NCBI RefSeq assembly: GCF_000787815.1
Contig: NZ_BBPO01000024.1
Span: 1-64,000 of the forward strand
Origin: Streptacidiphilus neutrinimicus
GTDB taxonomy: Bacteria; Actinomycetota; Actinomycetes; Streptomycetales; Streptomycetaceae
Length of the DNA: 64,000 nucleotides
Direction: 5' to 3'
The notes under the pieces are model-generated. The model had not been told where the DNA came from. It saw nothing but the letters and a program-made list of their open reading frames with translations, and did not search any database. How positions within the stretch are numbered: the stretch's first letter is position 1; each line of letters opens with the position of its first letter. A program made the translations under genes and the position numbers. Positions 24,366 to 55,000 of this stretch are shown piece by piece.

Positions 24366-25577
24366 GTGGTGGGAAGAGAACTGACGTCGACGCCCTCGTT
24401 ACTGGAGACCTTGCCCGACCGGTGGCGGTCGTTACACGGGGCCGGGCCCGCCCAGTGGGACGAGGCGCAGGGGGCGTGGCGTGTGGCCGCCCACCGGGAC
24501 GTCGCCGCCGTCCTCGCGGATCCGGCCACGTACTCCTCCGACCTCTCGCCGATCGACGCGCCCAGCCAGCCGGACTTCGACGCGCTGCGGCAGGGCAACT
24601 TCGTCGGCATGGACCCGCCGCGGCACCGAACGTTCCGGGCGCTGGTGAGCCAGGCCTTCACCCCGCGGGTGGTCTTCGGACTGGAACCCCGCATCGAGGC
24701 CGTCTGCGCCCGACTGCTCGACGCGGTCGCGGACCGCGACGCGTTCGACCTGGTCGACGCCCTCGCGTACCCGCTGCCCATCATCGTGATCGCCGAGCTG
24801 CTCGGCGTGCCCGCCGAGGACTACCGGCTCTTCCAGGAGTGGGCGGCCGTCCTGTTCGGCGGCGACCAGCTCGGCGAGGCGCCCGACATGGACGACCTCG
24901 GACGGGCCCTTGAGGCCATCGCCCCGACGGTGCGCGCGATGAACGGCTACGTGCTGGACCACATCCGAAGCCGCCGCGCGCACCCCGGTGACGATCTGAC
25001 CAGCCGGCTGATCGCGGCCGAACTGGACGGCGTCCGGCTCACGGACCAGGAGATGGTGGGCTTCGTGGCCCTGCTGCTGGTCGCCGGGCACATCACCACC
25101 ACCGCGCTGCTGGGGAACGCCGTGGTGGCCTTCGACCGGCACCTCGGCACGCTCGCGGAACTGCGCGCCGAGCCCGGCCTGCTGCCCGTCGCGGTCGAGG
25201 AGGTGCTGCGCTGGCTGCCGCCCTTTCCGGAGCTGGGCCGGCGAACCACCCGGCCGGTCGTGCTCGGCGGCCGCGAACTCCCGGAGAACGCCCTGCTGAT
25301 GGCCCATCTGGGCGCGGCCAACCGCGACCCCGCGCGCTTCGCCGAGCCGGACGTCTTCGACATCCGCCGCAGCCCCAACCCGCACCTGACCTTCGGGCAC
25401 GGCATCCACTTCTGCTTCGGCGCGCCGCTGGCCCGGCTGGAGGCGCGCATCGCGCTCGGCATGCTGCTCGACCGCTACCGCGATCTCGTCGTCCCCTCCC
25501 ACGACGACGTCACGTACCAGAACCCGGCCGTCATCGTCGGCGTCCGCCACCTGCCGGTCGCCGTCACCCGTTCCTGA
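24366..25577 (+). CDS. Cytochrome P450, likely NRPS tailoring enzyme
   Basis: The 403-aa protein starts at a GTG preceded by AGGAGG and 5 nt. The heme loop [17 protein letters not shown] has the thiolate ligand Cys350, and EEVLRWLPP holds the K-helix ExxR. The I-helix reads A240-G-H-I-T-T245, so the usual acidic residue before Thr is Ile, as in some CYP107-like enzymes. It has no membrane anchor, so it is soluble and needs ferredoxin partners encoded elsewhere. It is the first gene of the cluster, 141 bp before the hydrolase, and probably hydroxylates a residue of the peptide. Two TTA codons lie among its first 23. Confidence 0.93.
   Translation: MVGRELTSTPSLLETLPDRWRSLHGAGPAQWDEAQGAWRVAAHRDVAAVLADPATYSSDLSPIDAPSQPDFDALRQGNFVGMDPPRHRTFRALVSQAFTPRVVFGLEPRIEAVCARLLDAVADRDAFDLVDALAYPLPIIVIAELLGVPAEDYRLFQEWAAVLFGGDQLGEAPDMDDLGRALEAIAPTVRAMNGYVLDHIRSRRAHPGDDLTSRLIAAELDGVRLTDQEMVGFVALLLVAGHITTTALLGNAVVAFDRHLGTLAELRAEPGLLPVAVEEVLRWLPPFPELGRRTTRPVVLGGRELPENALLMAHLGAANRDPARFAEPDVFDIRRSPNPHLTFGHGIHFCFGAPLARLEARIALGMLLDRYRDLVVPSHDDVTYQNPAVIVGVRHLPVAVTRS
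24399..24434 (+). promoter_or_regulatory. Two TTA (bldA-type) leucine codons at the start of the P450 gene
   Basis: In-frame TTA codons occur at 24399-24401 (codon 12) and 24432-24434 (codon 23). In streptomycetes TTA is read only by the bldA tRNA, which appears late in growth. TTA codons this early in the first gene of the cluster can delay its translation and may affect downstream genes through polarity. Confidence 0.85.
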
Positions 25578-25718
25578 GTGCCGCACCGTCCTCCGGCGTC
25601 CACGCCCCCTGCTCTCCGCGCTGTCCCAGCCGGACGCCGGCGGGCGGCGGACGGCGCACCGGGCGGACCACGCCGACGTGCCAGGCACCTCAGCCCTCAC
25701 CACGGGAGACCCCTTCTC

Positions 25719-27071
25719 ATGCCGTACACCACCAGCGGGCCGGTCGTCGCCCGCCGTCCCATCGCGCTGCCCGACGACCTCCAGGACCGGCTCGACCTCC
25801 TCGCCCGCCGCCACCACGTCCCCGGCGCCCAGCTGGTCGTGGACACCGGCACGCGCCTCGTCAGTCGGCACACCGGGACGGCGGACGTCGCCACGGGCAC
25901 GGCCCTCACCGCGGACACCGCCGTCCCGCTCGGCTCGCTCACCAAGCCCTACACGGCCGCCACCGTGATGCTCCTGGCCGACGACGGCGACCTGGACCTG
26001 ACCGACCCCGTCGCCGCTCTCGTCCCCGAGCTGCGCGCGTTGCCGCAGGTGACGGTCGGACAGGTGCTCAGCCACACCGGAGGCCTGCCGAGCGGACCGG
26101 ACTCGGACACCGTCGCCGAGGCGAGCACCGCCGGCTACCTGGCGCGGTTCTGCACCGCGGAGGACCTGCTGTTCACGCCCGGGACGGGCTTCTCCTACTC
26201 CAACGCCGGCTACGTCGTGCTGGGCCGGGTGGTGGAGTCGGTCACCGGCATGTCCTGGCACGAGGCCGTCCAGGCGCTGCTGCTCGAACCGCTGGGCACC
26301 GTCCCGGCCTTCCTCGACGACGTCCGCCCCGAGCGGCCGACCGCCGGGGGCCACGCGCTCAACACCGCGTCCGGCAGGCCGCGTCCGGCCCGGCAGAACC
26401 TGGCCCCCGTCGAGGCGCCCGCCGGGGCCCTGGCGGCGAGCGCCCTGGACCTCGCCGCCCTCGGCCGGGCCCTGATCGGGCGCTCCGCCGTGCTGCCGCC
26501 CGGCGTCGCCGAACGGATGCGCCGGCCACAGCCCGGGAGCGAGGCCGGTGCCCTGGCCGACGCCTGGGGCCTCGGGGCCGCCCTCTACCGGCAGGGCGAC
26601 AGCTGGTGGTGCGGGCACGACGGCAACGCCCAGGGCACCTCCTGCCACCTGCGGGCCGAGCCCGACAGCGGTGTGGTGGTCGCCTTCACCGGCAACGCCG
26701 GCGGGGCCACCGCGCTGTGGCGCGACCTCGCCGACGACCTGGCCCTGCTCACCGGAGCGCCCGTGCCGACCGCGGTGACGCCCCCGGCCCGCGGACTGCC
26801 CGTCGCCGCCGTGCCCGACTGCGACGGCACCTATCTCAACGGGACGACCGAGTACCGGGTCCGGGTCGACGCGGACGGCACGCCCACCCTGTCCGTGGAC
26901 GGCGACCTACCCCTCGGCCTGGCGTGCTATCAGGACCTCTGTTTCGACCTGGTCGACCCGGCCACCGGCCGGCGCGAGCCCGGCGGGCGCTTCCACCGCG
27001 ACCCGGCCACCGGCGTCGTGGACCGGGTGCAGATCTCCGGGCGCACGGCTCGACGCGCCGACGCCGCCTGA
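25719..27071 (+). CDS. Penicillin-binding-protein-type thioesterase candidate (serine hydrolase plus lipocalin-like domain)
   Basis: The 450-aa protein has the class C beta-lactamase/PBP catalytic set: Ser73-x-x-Lys76 (GSLTK), Tyr160-Ser-Asn162 (FSYSNAGY) and His300 (GHDGN). It lacks a signal peptide, so it acts in the cytoplasm, unlike D-Ala carboxypeptidases. After residue ~350 comes a small beta-rich domain (DCDGTYLNGTTEYRVRVDAD onward) resembling the lipocalin-like domain of SurE-type PBP thioesterases, whose length (about 450 aa) also matches. These standalone enzymes release and cyclise NRPS peptides head to tail. Position directly upstream of the NRPS genes supports this. The alternative is a D-amino-acid peptidase or esterase. 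The start at 25719 has only a weak GGGAGA. Confidence 0.82.
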   Translation: MPYTTSGPVVARRPIALPDDLQDRLDLLARRHHVPGAQLVVDTGTRLVSRHTGTADVATGTALTADTAVPLGSLTKPYTAATVMLLADDGDLDLTDPVAALVPELRALPQVTVGQVLSHTGGLPSGPDSDTVAEASTAGYLARFCTAEDLLFTPGTGFSYSNAGYVVLGRVVESVTGMSWHEAVQALLLEPLGTVPAFLDDVRPERPTAGGHALNTASGRPRPARQNLAPVEAPAGALAASALDLAALGRALIGRSAVLPPGVAERMRRPQPGSEAGALADAWGLGAALYRQGDSWWCGHDGNAQGTSCHLRAEPDSGVVVAFTGNAGGATALWRDLADDLALLTGAPVPTAVTPPARGLPVAAVPDCDGTYLNGTTEYRVRVDADGTPTLSVDGDLPLGLACYQDLCFDLVDPATGRREPGGRFHRDPATGVVDRVQISGRTARRADAA

Positions 27072-27203
27072 GCCCGCGCCGCCCGGCCGCGACCCGCTGC
27101 ACGAAGGACACCCACCGCGCCCCGGTGGGCCCCTGGGCTGCCCCCAGGACCTCGCCTGCCCGCGCACCCGTACCGTCCCCGCCTGCATCGAAGGACTTCA
27201 CCC

Positions 27204-46034
<18,831 letters not shown>

Positions 46035-46047
46035 GGGACCGACGACC

Positions 46048-49000
46048 ATGACGTCTTCGAAGCGAAACGCCGACGCCCTGCCCGCCGACCTCCAGGAGGC
46101 GCTGCGGCGCCGACTCGCCGGGCGGGCCGCCGACACGTCCGGCGCGTCCGGCGGCCCAGGAGCCGGGGGCATCCCGGCGGCGGACCGGACGCGCCCGCTG
46201 CCGCTGTCCTTCGCCCAGCAGCGCCTGTGGTTCCTGGACCGGCTGCGCCCCGGTGACGCGCGCTACAACAGCGCCGTCGCCCTGCGGGTGACCGGCGACC
46301 TGGACCGCTCCGCGCTCTCCCGCGCGCTCGACCTGGTCGTGGCCCGCCACGAGGCGCTGCGCACCACGATCGAGGAGCGGGACGGGCGGCCGGTGCAGAC
46401 CGTGCACCCCGCCGGCCCGGTCCCGCTGCCGGTCCGCGACCTGGACGCGGCGGGCGGTGGCGCGTCCGGGGAGCTGCCGCAGCAGCGGCTGTTGGAGCAC
46501 AGGCTGCTGGAGGAGTACGCCCGGCCCTTCGACCTGGCGGCAGGACCGCTGCTGCGCGCCCTGTTGCTGCGCGAGTCGGACACCTCGCACGTGCTGCTGC
46601 TGACGGCCCACCACATCGTCACCGACGGCTGGTCGATGGGCGTCATGGTGGAGGAGCTGTGGACCGCCCACGACGCCCTCGCCCGAGGTACGCAGCCGCA
46701 GCTGCCGCCGGTGGCGGCGCAGTACCCGGACTACGCCGCCTGGCAGCGCGAGCAGCTGTCCGGCGTCCGGTTGGAGCGCCAGCTGGCCTTCTGGAAAGGC
46801 GCGTTGACCGGAGCGACAGCGCCCGAACCGCCGCTGGACCGGCCCCGTCGGGGCGAGGAGCCCGGCGCGGGCGCCGTGCACGCCTTCGCCGTCCCGGCGG
46901 ACACCGCGGCTCGCCTGCGGCGGCTCGCCGCAGGCGAGCACACGACCGTGTTCACCGCCCTGGTCGCCGCCTGCCAGGCCCTGCTGGCCCGCTGGACCGG
47001 GCAGCGGGACATCACCGTCGGCTCGCTCACGCCCGGCCGCTCCCGCACCGATCTGGAACGGGCCGTCGGCTTCTACGTCAACACCGTGGCGCTGCGCACC
47101 GAGGTGGACACCGCCGCGAGCTTCCGCCGCCTGCTGGCCGCGGTGGCCGACACCGTCAACGACGCGTTCGCGCACGGCGACACGCCGTTCGAGCGCGTGG
47201 TGGAGGCCGCCGGCGCTCCCCGGGAGGCGGGCCGCAACCCGCTGTTCGACGTGATGGTCCTGCTCCACCCCGCGCCCGTCGCCCCCGCGCCGGGCGGTCT
47301 GGCGGTCTCCCACGTCCCGATACCCCGGCGGTCGGCCACCTTCGACCTCAGCGTCGAGTTCGTCCCCGACGGCGACGGCCTGACCGGCCTGCTCGAGTAC
47401 CGCACCGACCTGTTCGACGCGGCCACCGTGGAGCGGATGGCGGACCAACTGCTGTGCCTGCTGACCGCCGTCGCCCAGGAGCCCGACCGGCCGCTGGGCG
47501 GCCTGCCGCTGCTCTCGGCGGCGGAGGCGCGTCGCATCACCGACGAGTGGAGCACCGGCGGGGAGGGGGACGCCGCGGCTCGGCCCGTCACCGAGAGCAC
47601 CGTTCCCGCCCGCTTCGCGCAGCAGGCCGCCCGCACCCCGCTCGCCACCGCGCTGGTCGCCGGGGGAGAGCGGCTGGACTACGCGACCCTGGACGCCCGG
47701 GCCGACCGGCTCGCCCGCCGTCTCGTCGCGCTCGGCGCGGGCCCCGAGCGGCTGGTCGCCCTGCGGCTGCCGCGCACCGCCGACCTGGTGACCGCCGTGC
47801 TGGCCGTCTGGAAGGCGGGCGCCGGCTACTTGCCGCTGGACCCCGCGCTGCCCGAGGAACGCGTCCGCCTGCTGCTCGACGACGCCCGGCCCGCACTCGT
47901 CCTGGACGAGGCCGCGCTGCGATCGGCGACCGAGGCGCACGTCGAGGCCTCTCCCGGCGACGACGATCCGCTCGCCCCGCCCGACCCGGCGCACACCGCG
48001 TACGTCATCCACACCTCCGGCTCCACCGGCCGTCCCAAGGGCGTCCGCGTCACGCACCGGTCGCTGGCCGCGCTGCTCGCCGCGCACCGGCAGGGGTTCG
48101 TCACCGAGGCGGGCGGCGGGCCGTTGCGCGTGGCGCTGACGGCCTCGTTCTCCTTCGACACCTCGCTGGAGGGCCTGCTGCTGCTGGCCGACGGCCACCC
48201 GCTGCACCTGGTCGACGAGACCACCCGCCTCGACGCCGCCGCCCTGGTCGCCTACGTGGTCGACCACCGCATCGACTTCCTCGACCTGACGCCCACCTAC
48301 CTGCGGCAACTGCTGCCCGCCGGACTGCTCACCGACTCGCGCCACCGTCCCCGGGTGCTGATGCTCGGCGGCGAGCCGGTCGGCCGGGGCCTGTGGCGCG
48401 AGCTGGCCGGGCACGAGGGCGTCGCCGCCTACAACTTCTACGGCCCCACCGAGTGCACCGTCGACGCGTTGGCCTGCCGTATCGAGGGCGACGGCCGCCC
48501 GCTGGTGGGCCGACCGCTGCCGGGCGTGCGCGCCTACGTCCTGGACGACCGGCTGCGACCCCTCCCGCCGGGCGTCGGCGGCGAGCTGTACCTGGCGGGG
48601 GAGCAGCTGGCCCGCGGCTACCTGAACCGGCCCGGCCTGACCGCCGCGCGGTTCGTCGCGGATCCCTTCGGGGAGCCCGGCTCGCGGATGTACCGCACCG
48701 GCGACCTGGCCCGCTGGACCCCCGACGGGCGGCTGGACTACCTGGGCCGGGTCGACGACCAGGTCAAGGTGCGCGGCCACCGCATCGAGCCCGGCGAGGT
48801 CGAGGCGGCGCTGCTGGACCTGCCCGGCGTCGCCGCGGCGGCGGTCGCCGCCGTCCCCGACGCGCACGGTCATCTGCGGCTCGCCGCCTACCTGGTGGGC
48901 GCGGCCGGCGCTTCCGTGCCGGTCGGCTCCGAGCTGCGGGCGGCCTGCCGGCGCGTCCTGCCCGACCACCTGGTGCCCTCGTCCTTCACCGTGCTCGACG

Positions 49001-52000
49001 CGCTGCCGCTGACCACCAGCGGCAAGCTGGACCGGCGCGCGCTGGCCGCGCTCGGCCCCGGAACGGCTCCGCGCGAACGCGAGTACGTCGCCGCCCGCAC
49101 CCCACAGGAGGAGGCCCTCGCGACGATCTGGTCCGAGGTGCTGGGCGTCGCCCAGGTCGGTGTGACCGACAACTTCTTCGAGCTCGGCGGCGACTCGATC
49201 CTCTCCATCCAGGCGGTCTCCCGGGCCCGCGCCGCCGGGCTGCACCTCACCTCCCAGGACGTCTTCCGCCACCAGACCGTCGCCGACCTGGCGGCCGCCG
49301 CCGCGGGCCGCCGCGCGACCGAGCACCCCGAGGCCGCCCAGGCGTACGACGACGGCCCCGCGCCGCTGACGCCCGTGCAGGAGTGGTTCTTCGCGACCCA
49401 CGGTCCGCTGCGCCACTACAGCATGTCGATGCTGCTGGACCTGCCCCGCGACCTCGACGAGCAGGCCCTCGTCCGGGCTGTCGAGGCGGTGGCCGCCCGG
49501 CACCCGGCGCTGCGCACCCGGTTCACGCGCGACGGGTCCGGCTGGCGGCAGGAGCCCGGCGTCGGTCCCGTCGACGGGCTGATGACCCGGCACGAGCGCA
49601 CCGCGGAGGACCCGGACGCCGCCCGCGCCGAGGCCGCCGAGGCCGCCCGCGCGGCCCTCGACCCCGCGATCGGCTCCCTGCTGCGCGCCGCTCTGCTGCT
49701 GCCCGCACCGGGTGAGCAGGACGTGCGCCCGCAGCTGTTCCTGACGGCGCACCACCTCGCGGTCGACGGCGTCTCCTGGCGGATCCTTCTCGCCGACCTG
49801 GAGGACGCCTACCGGCAGGCGTGCCGGGGCGAGACGATCCGGCTGGAACCGGCCGGCACGCCCTTCGCCCACTGGGCCGCCCACCTCTCGCGGCGGGTGC
49901 GCGCGGGCGAACTGGACGACGACCTGCCCTACTGGACGGCCCAGGCAGCCGAACCGACCACCCCCCTGCCCGTCGACCGCTCCGGCGAGGCGCTCGCCGG
50001 CACGGTCCGGACCGTGCGCACCCGCCTGGACCGGGCCGCCACCGACGCGCTGCTGCGCCAGGTGCCCGGCGTCTACCGCACCCAGGTCAACGACGCGCTG
50101 CTCAGTGCCCTGGGCCGGGCGCTCGCCGACTGGGCGGACACCGAGCGCGTAACCGTCGCCCTGGAGGGCCACGGCCGCGAGGAGTTGGGCGACCCGGCCG
50201 CCGACCGGGGCGTCGACGTGTCGCGCACGGTCGGCTGGTTCACCACCCAGTACCCCGTCACGCTGGCCCCGGCCGGACCCGCCGCCGACCCGGACTGGGC
50301 CGCCACCTTGAAGGGCGTGAAGGAACAGCTGCGGGCCGTGCCGCGGCGCGGCCTCGGCTACGAGGCGCTGGCCCGCCTGGGCTCGCCCGACCCCGCCGCC
50401 TGTGCCCTCGGCGCGCGGCCGCTGCCGCAGGTGTGCTTCACCTACCACGGGCAGTGGGAGCTGCCCGACGGGCGGGACTTCGCCCCGGCCGCCGACGACG
50501 TGCCCGGCCGGGAGGTCGCGGCCGACGAACCGCTGGACCACCTGCTGGACGTCTCGGCCCTGGTGCTCGACGGCGCGCTGGAGATCACCTGGCACTACAG
50601 CGACCAGGTCCACCACACCGCCACCGTGCAGGGGTTGGCGGACGCCATGGTCCGGGCTCTGACCTCGATCATCGAGCACTGCGCCCAGCCCGGTGCGGGC
50701 GGCCGCACGCCGTCCGACTTCCCGCTGGCGCGGCTCGACCAGGCCGGGGTGGACCGCCTCGTCGGCGACGGCCGCGACGTGGTGGACGTCCTGCCGCTGA
50801 CGCCGCTTCAGGAGGGCATGCTCTTCCACCGCCTGGTGGGCGGCCCCGACGACGTCTACGTGGACCAGGCCGCCCTGCTCCTCGACGGCGTCGCGGACCC
50901 GCACGCCCTCGAACGGGCCTGGCAGCGTGTGGCCGACCGGACGCCCGCGCTGGCCACCTCCGTGGTCTGGGAGGACGTGCCCGTGCCGGTGCAGGTCGTG
51001 CACCGGGGGGTGCGCCTGCCGGTGACCCACCTCGACTGGCGGGACCTCACCGAGGCCGAGCGCGCCGAACGCCTGGCCGAGCTGCGCGCCGACGACCTCG
51101 CCCGCGGCCTGGACCTGAACACCGCCCCGCTGATGCGGCTCACCCTGGTCCGGCTCCCCGACGCACGGCTGCACCTGCTGTGGACCTCGCACCACCTGAT
51201 CCTGGACGGCTGGAGCCTCGCCCAGGTGCTGACCGAGGTGTTCGAGGAGTACGCGGCCCTCACCGCGGGCGGTGAGGGCCGCCCGCCGCTGCGCCGTCCG
51301 TTCGGCGACTACGTGCGCTGGCTGGCCGACCAGGACGCCGAGGCCGTGCGCGCCCACTGGAGCGGCGTCCTCGACGGCTTCGCCACGCCCACCCCGCTGC
51401 CCGCCGACCGCACCCCGCGCGCGGTGCACGACGCCCGCTCCGCTGACCTCCACCAGGCGTACCTGTCGCAGGAGGTGTCGGAGCGCCTTACGCGCACCGC
51501 CCGGCAGGCCGGGCTCACGGCCGGCACCGTGGTGCAGGGCGCGTGGGCGCTGCTGCTCTCCCGCTACAGCGGCGAGCAGGACGTGGTGTTCGGCACCACC
51601 GTCTCGGGACGGCCCGACGACCTGCCCGGCGTCGAGTCGATGGTCGGCATGTTCATCAACACCCTGCCCACCCGGGTCCGCGTGCCGGGCCACCGCGCCG
51701 CCGACGAGTGGCTGCGCGAACTCCAGGACGCCCAGGCCGAGTCGCGGCGCTTCGCCGCGGTCTCGCTGGCCGAGCTGGCCTCGCTGAGCGAGGTGCCCTC
51801 CGGCAGCCCGCTCTTCCACAGCGTCGTCGCCTTCGAGAACTACCCCTTCGACGAGGCCCGCGCGGCCACGTCCGGGGTGCGGCTGGTCGAGGTCGCCTCG
51901 CGGGACGCCACCAACTACCCGCTCGTGCTCCGGGCCTACCAGGGTGAGCGCCTGGGCCTGGACCTGGCCTACGACCCGCGGCTGTTCGACGCCTCGACCG

Positions 52001-55000
52001 TCCGGGCGCTCGCGGGGCGGCTGTGCCGGCTGCTCACCGAGCTCGCCGACGACCTCGGCCGCCCGCTGCGCGCCCTGGCCTGGACGACCCCCGAGGAACG
52101 GCGGCAGCTGGTCACCGAGTGGAACGGCGCCGAGCAGGGCCGGCCCGACCGGACCCTGGTGGAGCTGTTCGAGGCCCAGGCCGCCCGCCGCCCCGACGCC
52201 GTCGCCGTCAGCTGCGGCCCCGACCGCCTCGACTACGCCGCCCTGGACGCCCGGGCAACCCGGCTCGCCCACCGGCTGGCCGAGTTGGGCGCGCGACCGG
52301 AGCGCTACGTGGCGCTCGCCCTGCCGCGCTGCACCGACCAGGTCGTCGCGATCCTCGCCACGCTGAAGACGGGTGCGGCCTACCTGCCGATCGACCCCGC
52401 CTCGCCCGAGGAGCGGATCGCCGGGCTGCTGGCGGACGCCGCCCCGGTGGCCCTGGTGACCACCACCGCGACCGTCGGGCGGCTGCGCGGCGGCGCGGTG
52501 CCGATGCTGCCGCTGGACGACCCGGCCGTGCGGGCCGACCTGGCCTCCGGCCCCGTGAAGGCGCTCGACCCCGCCCTGCGGCCCCGGCCGGAGAACCCCG
52601 CCTACACCATCTACACCTCCGGCTCGACGGGACGCCCCAAGGGCGTCGTGGTGCCGCACGCCAACGTGGTGCGCCTGTTCACCCGGACCAGCCGCTGGTT
52701 CGGCTTCGACGAGCACGACGTGTGGACCCTGTTCCACTCCTACGCCTTCGACTTCTCCGTGTGGGAACTGTGGGGCGCGCTGCTGCACGGGGGCCGGCTC
52801 GTGGTCGTGCCCGAGGACGTGGCGCGCTCCCCGGAGGACTTCCTGCGCCTGCTCGCCGACGAGCAGGTGACCGTGCTCAACCAGACCCCGTCCGCTTTCT
52901 ATCCGCTGGTGCGCGCGGACGCCGAGCACCCGGAGATCCGCTCCCGGCTGGTCCTGCGCACAGTGGTCTTCGGCGGGGAGGCCCTCGACGTCGAGCGGCT
53001 CGCCGACTGGTACCGCCGTCACCCCGACAGCGCCCCGCGCCTGGTCAACATGTACGGCATCACCGAGACCACGGTGCACGTCACCTACGCCCCGCTCGGC
53101 CACGCGGTGGCCGCCGAAGGCGGCGCGAGCCCGATCGGCACGGGCATCCCGGACCTGCGCACCTATGTCCTCGACGGCGACCTCGTCCCGACGCCGCCCG
53201 GGGCCGTCGGCGAGCTCTACGTGGCGGGCGAAGGCCTCGCGCGCGGATACCTCGGCCGGCCCGGACTGACCGCCGCCCGCTTCGTCGCCGATCCCTTCGG
53301 ACGGAGCGGCGCCCGCATGTACCGCACCGGCGACCGGGCAAGGTGGCGCGCTGACGGCACCCTGGAGTACCTGGGCCGGGCCGACCAGCAGGTGAAGATC
53401 CGCGGCTACCGGATCGAGCCCGGCGAGATCGAGGCCGCGCTGCACACCCACCCGGGTGTCGCCGCCGCCTCGGTGAACGTCCATCAGGACGCCGCCGGGA
53501 CGCGGCGGCTGGTCGCGCACGTCGTCCCCATGACAGGTGAGGAGCCGTCCGCCGCGGAGCTGCGCGCCCATCTGGAGCGGCTGCTGCCCGCGCACATGGT
53601 GCCCGCCGCCTACGTCCCGATGCCCGCGCTGCCGCTCACCCCCAACGGCAAGCTCGACCGGCGCGCCCTGCCCGCCCCCGGACCGGACGGCTTCGTCACC
53701 GTCGCGGACCGCACCGCGCCGCGCACCGCCGCCGAACGCCTGGTCGCGCGGGCCTGGGCGGACGTCCTCGCCGTGGACGAGGTCGGCGTGGGCGACGACT
53801 TCTTCGCCCTGGGTGGCGACTCCATCCTGGCCGTCCGGGTGACCTCCCGGCTGCGCGCCGCCTTCGGCGCGGACGTCTCCCCGCGGCTGCTGTTCACCCA
53901 CCCCACCGTTGCCGCACTGGCCGTCGCCCTCGGCGAGCCGCCCGAGCCCGAGCCGCAGCGGCCGACGGGCCCGGTCCCGGCCACCGACCCGAGCACGCCC
54001 GCGCCGCCGGTCCCGGCCACCGACCCGAGCACGCCCGCGCCGCTGTCCTACGCCCAGCAGCGCCTGTGGTTCCTCGACCGCTTCCAGCCCGGCAGCACCG
54101 AGTACACCACCTTGTCCGCGCTCAGGCTGCGCGGAGAGCTCGACGAGGCCGCCCTGCGCACAGCCGTCGACGGCCTGGTCGCGCGCCACGAGGCGCTGCG
54201 CACCACCTTCGCCGACCACGACGGCGCGCCGCGCCAGACCGTGCACCCGCCGTACCCGGTGGCGCTGCCCGTCCACGACCTGGGCGCGGCCGACGACCCG
54301 TCGGCGGCGCTGGAGGCGTTCCTCGCGGACGAGGCCGCCACCCCGTTCGACCTCGCGACCGGCCCGCTGCTGCGTGCCCGGCTCGCCCGACTGGGCCCGG
54401 ACGAGCACGTCCTGACGCTGGCCCTGCACCACATCGTCACCGACGGCTGGTCGCTCGGCGTGCTCGGACGGGACCTGAGCGAGCTGTACGCGGCGGCGCT
54501 CGCGGGCCGCGCCCCCGACCTGCCCGAACTCCCGTTGCGCTACAGCGACTTCGCCGTCCGGCAGCGCAGCCGCGCCGACCGGGCCGAGGCGGACCTGGCC
54601 TACTGGCGCGGGGCCCTGGAGGGCCTCGCCCCGCTGGAGCCGCCCACCGACCGGCCCCGGCCCGCCGTCCGCACCGGCGAGGGCGCCCTGGTCACCTTCA
54701 CCCTGCCCGCCGCGCTGACCGAGCGGCTGCGCGAGACCGGCCGCGCCGCCGACACCACCCTCTACACCACGCTGGTGACAGCCTGCCAGGTGCTCCTCTC
54801 GCGCTGGACCGGTCAGCGGGACGTCGCCCTCGGCACGGTGACCGCGGGCCGGGACGACCCCGACCTGCACGAGGTCGTCGGCATGTTCGTCAACACCCTG
54901 GTGCTGCGCGGGCGGATCCGCCCGGAGCGGTCCTTCCGGGAGCACCTGGCGGAGGGGCGCGCCGCCGTCCTGGACGCGTTCGCCCACCAGGAGGCGCCCT

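Noticed and set aside
25719-27071. A secreted beta-lactamase or D-Ala-D-Ala carboxypeptidase
   Set aside because: The catalytic motifs would allow it, but there is no signal peptide or membrane segment, and the gene sits between the P450 and the NRPS with a lipocalin-like tail. A thioesterase role fits better, though the alternative is not excluded.
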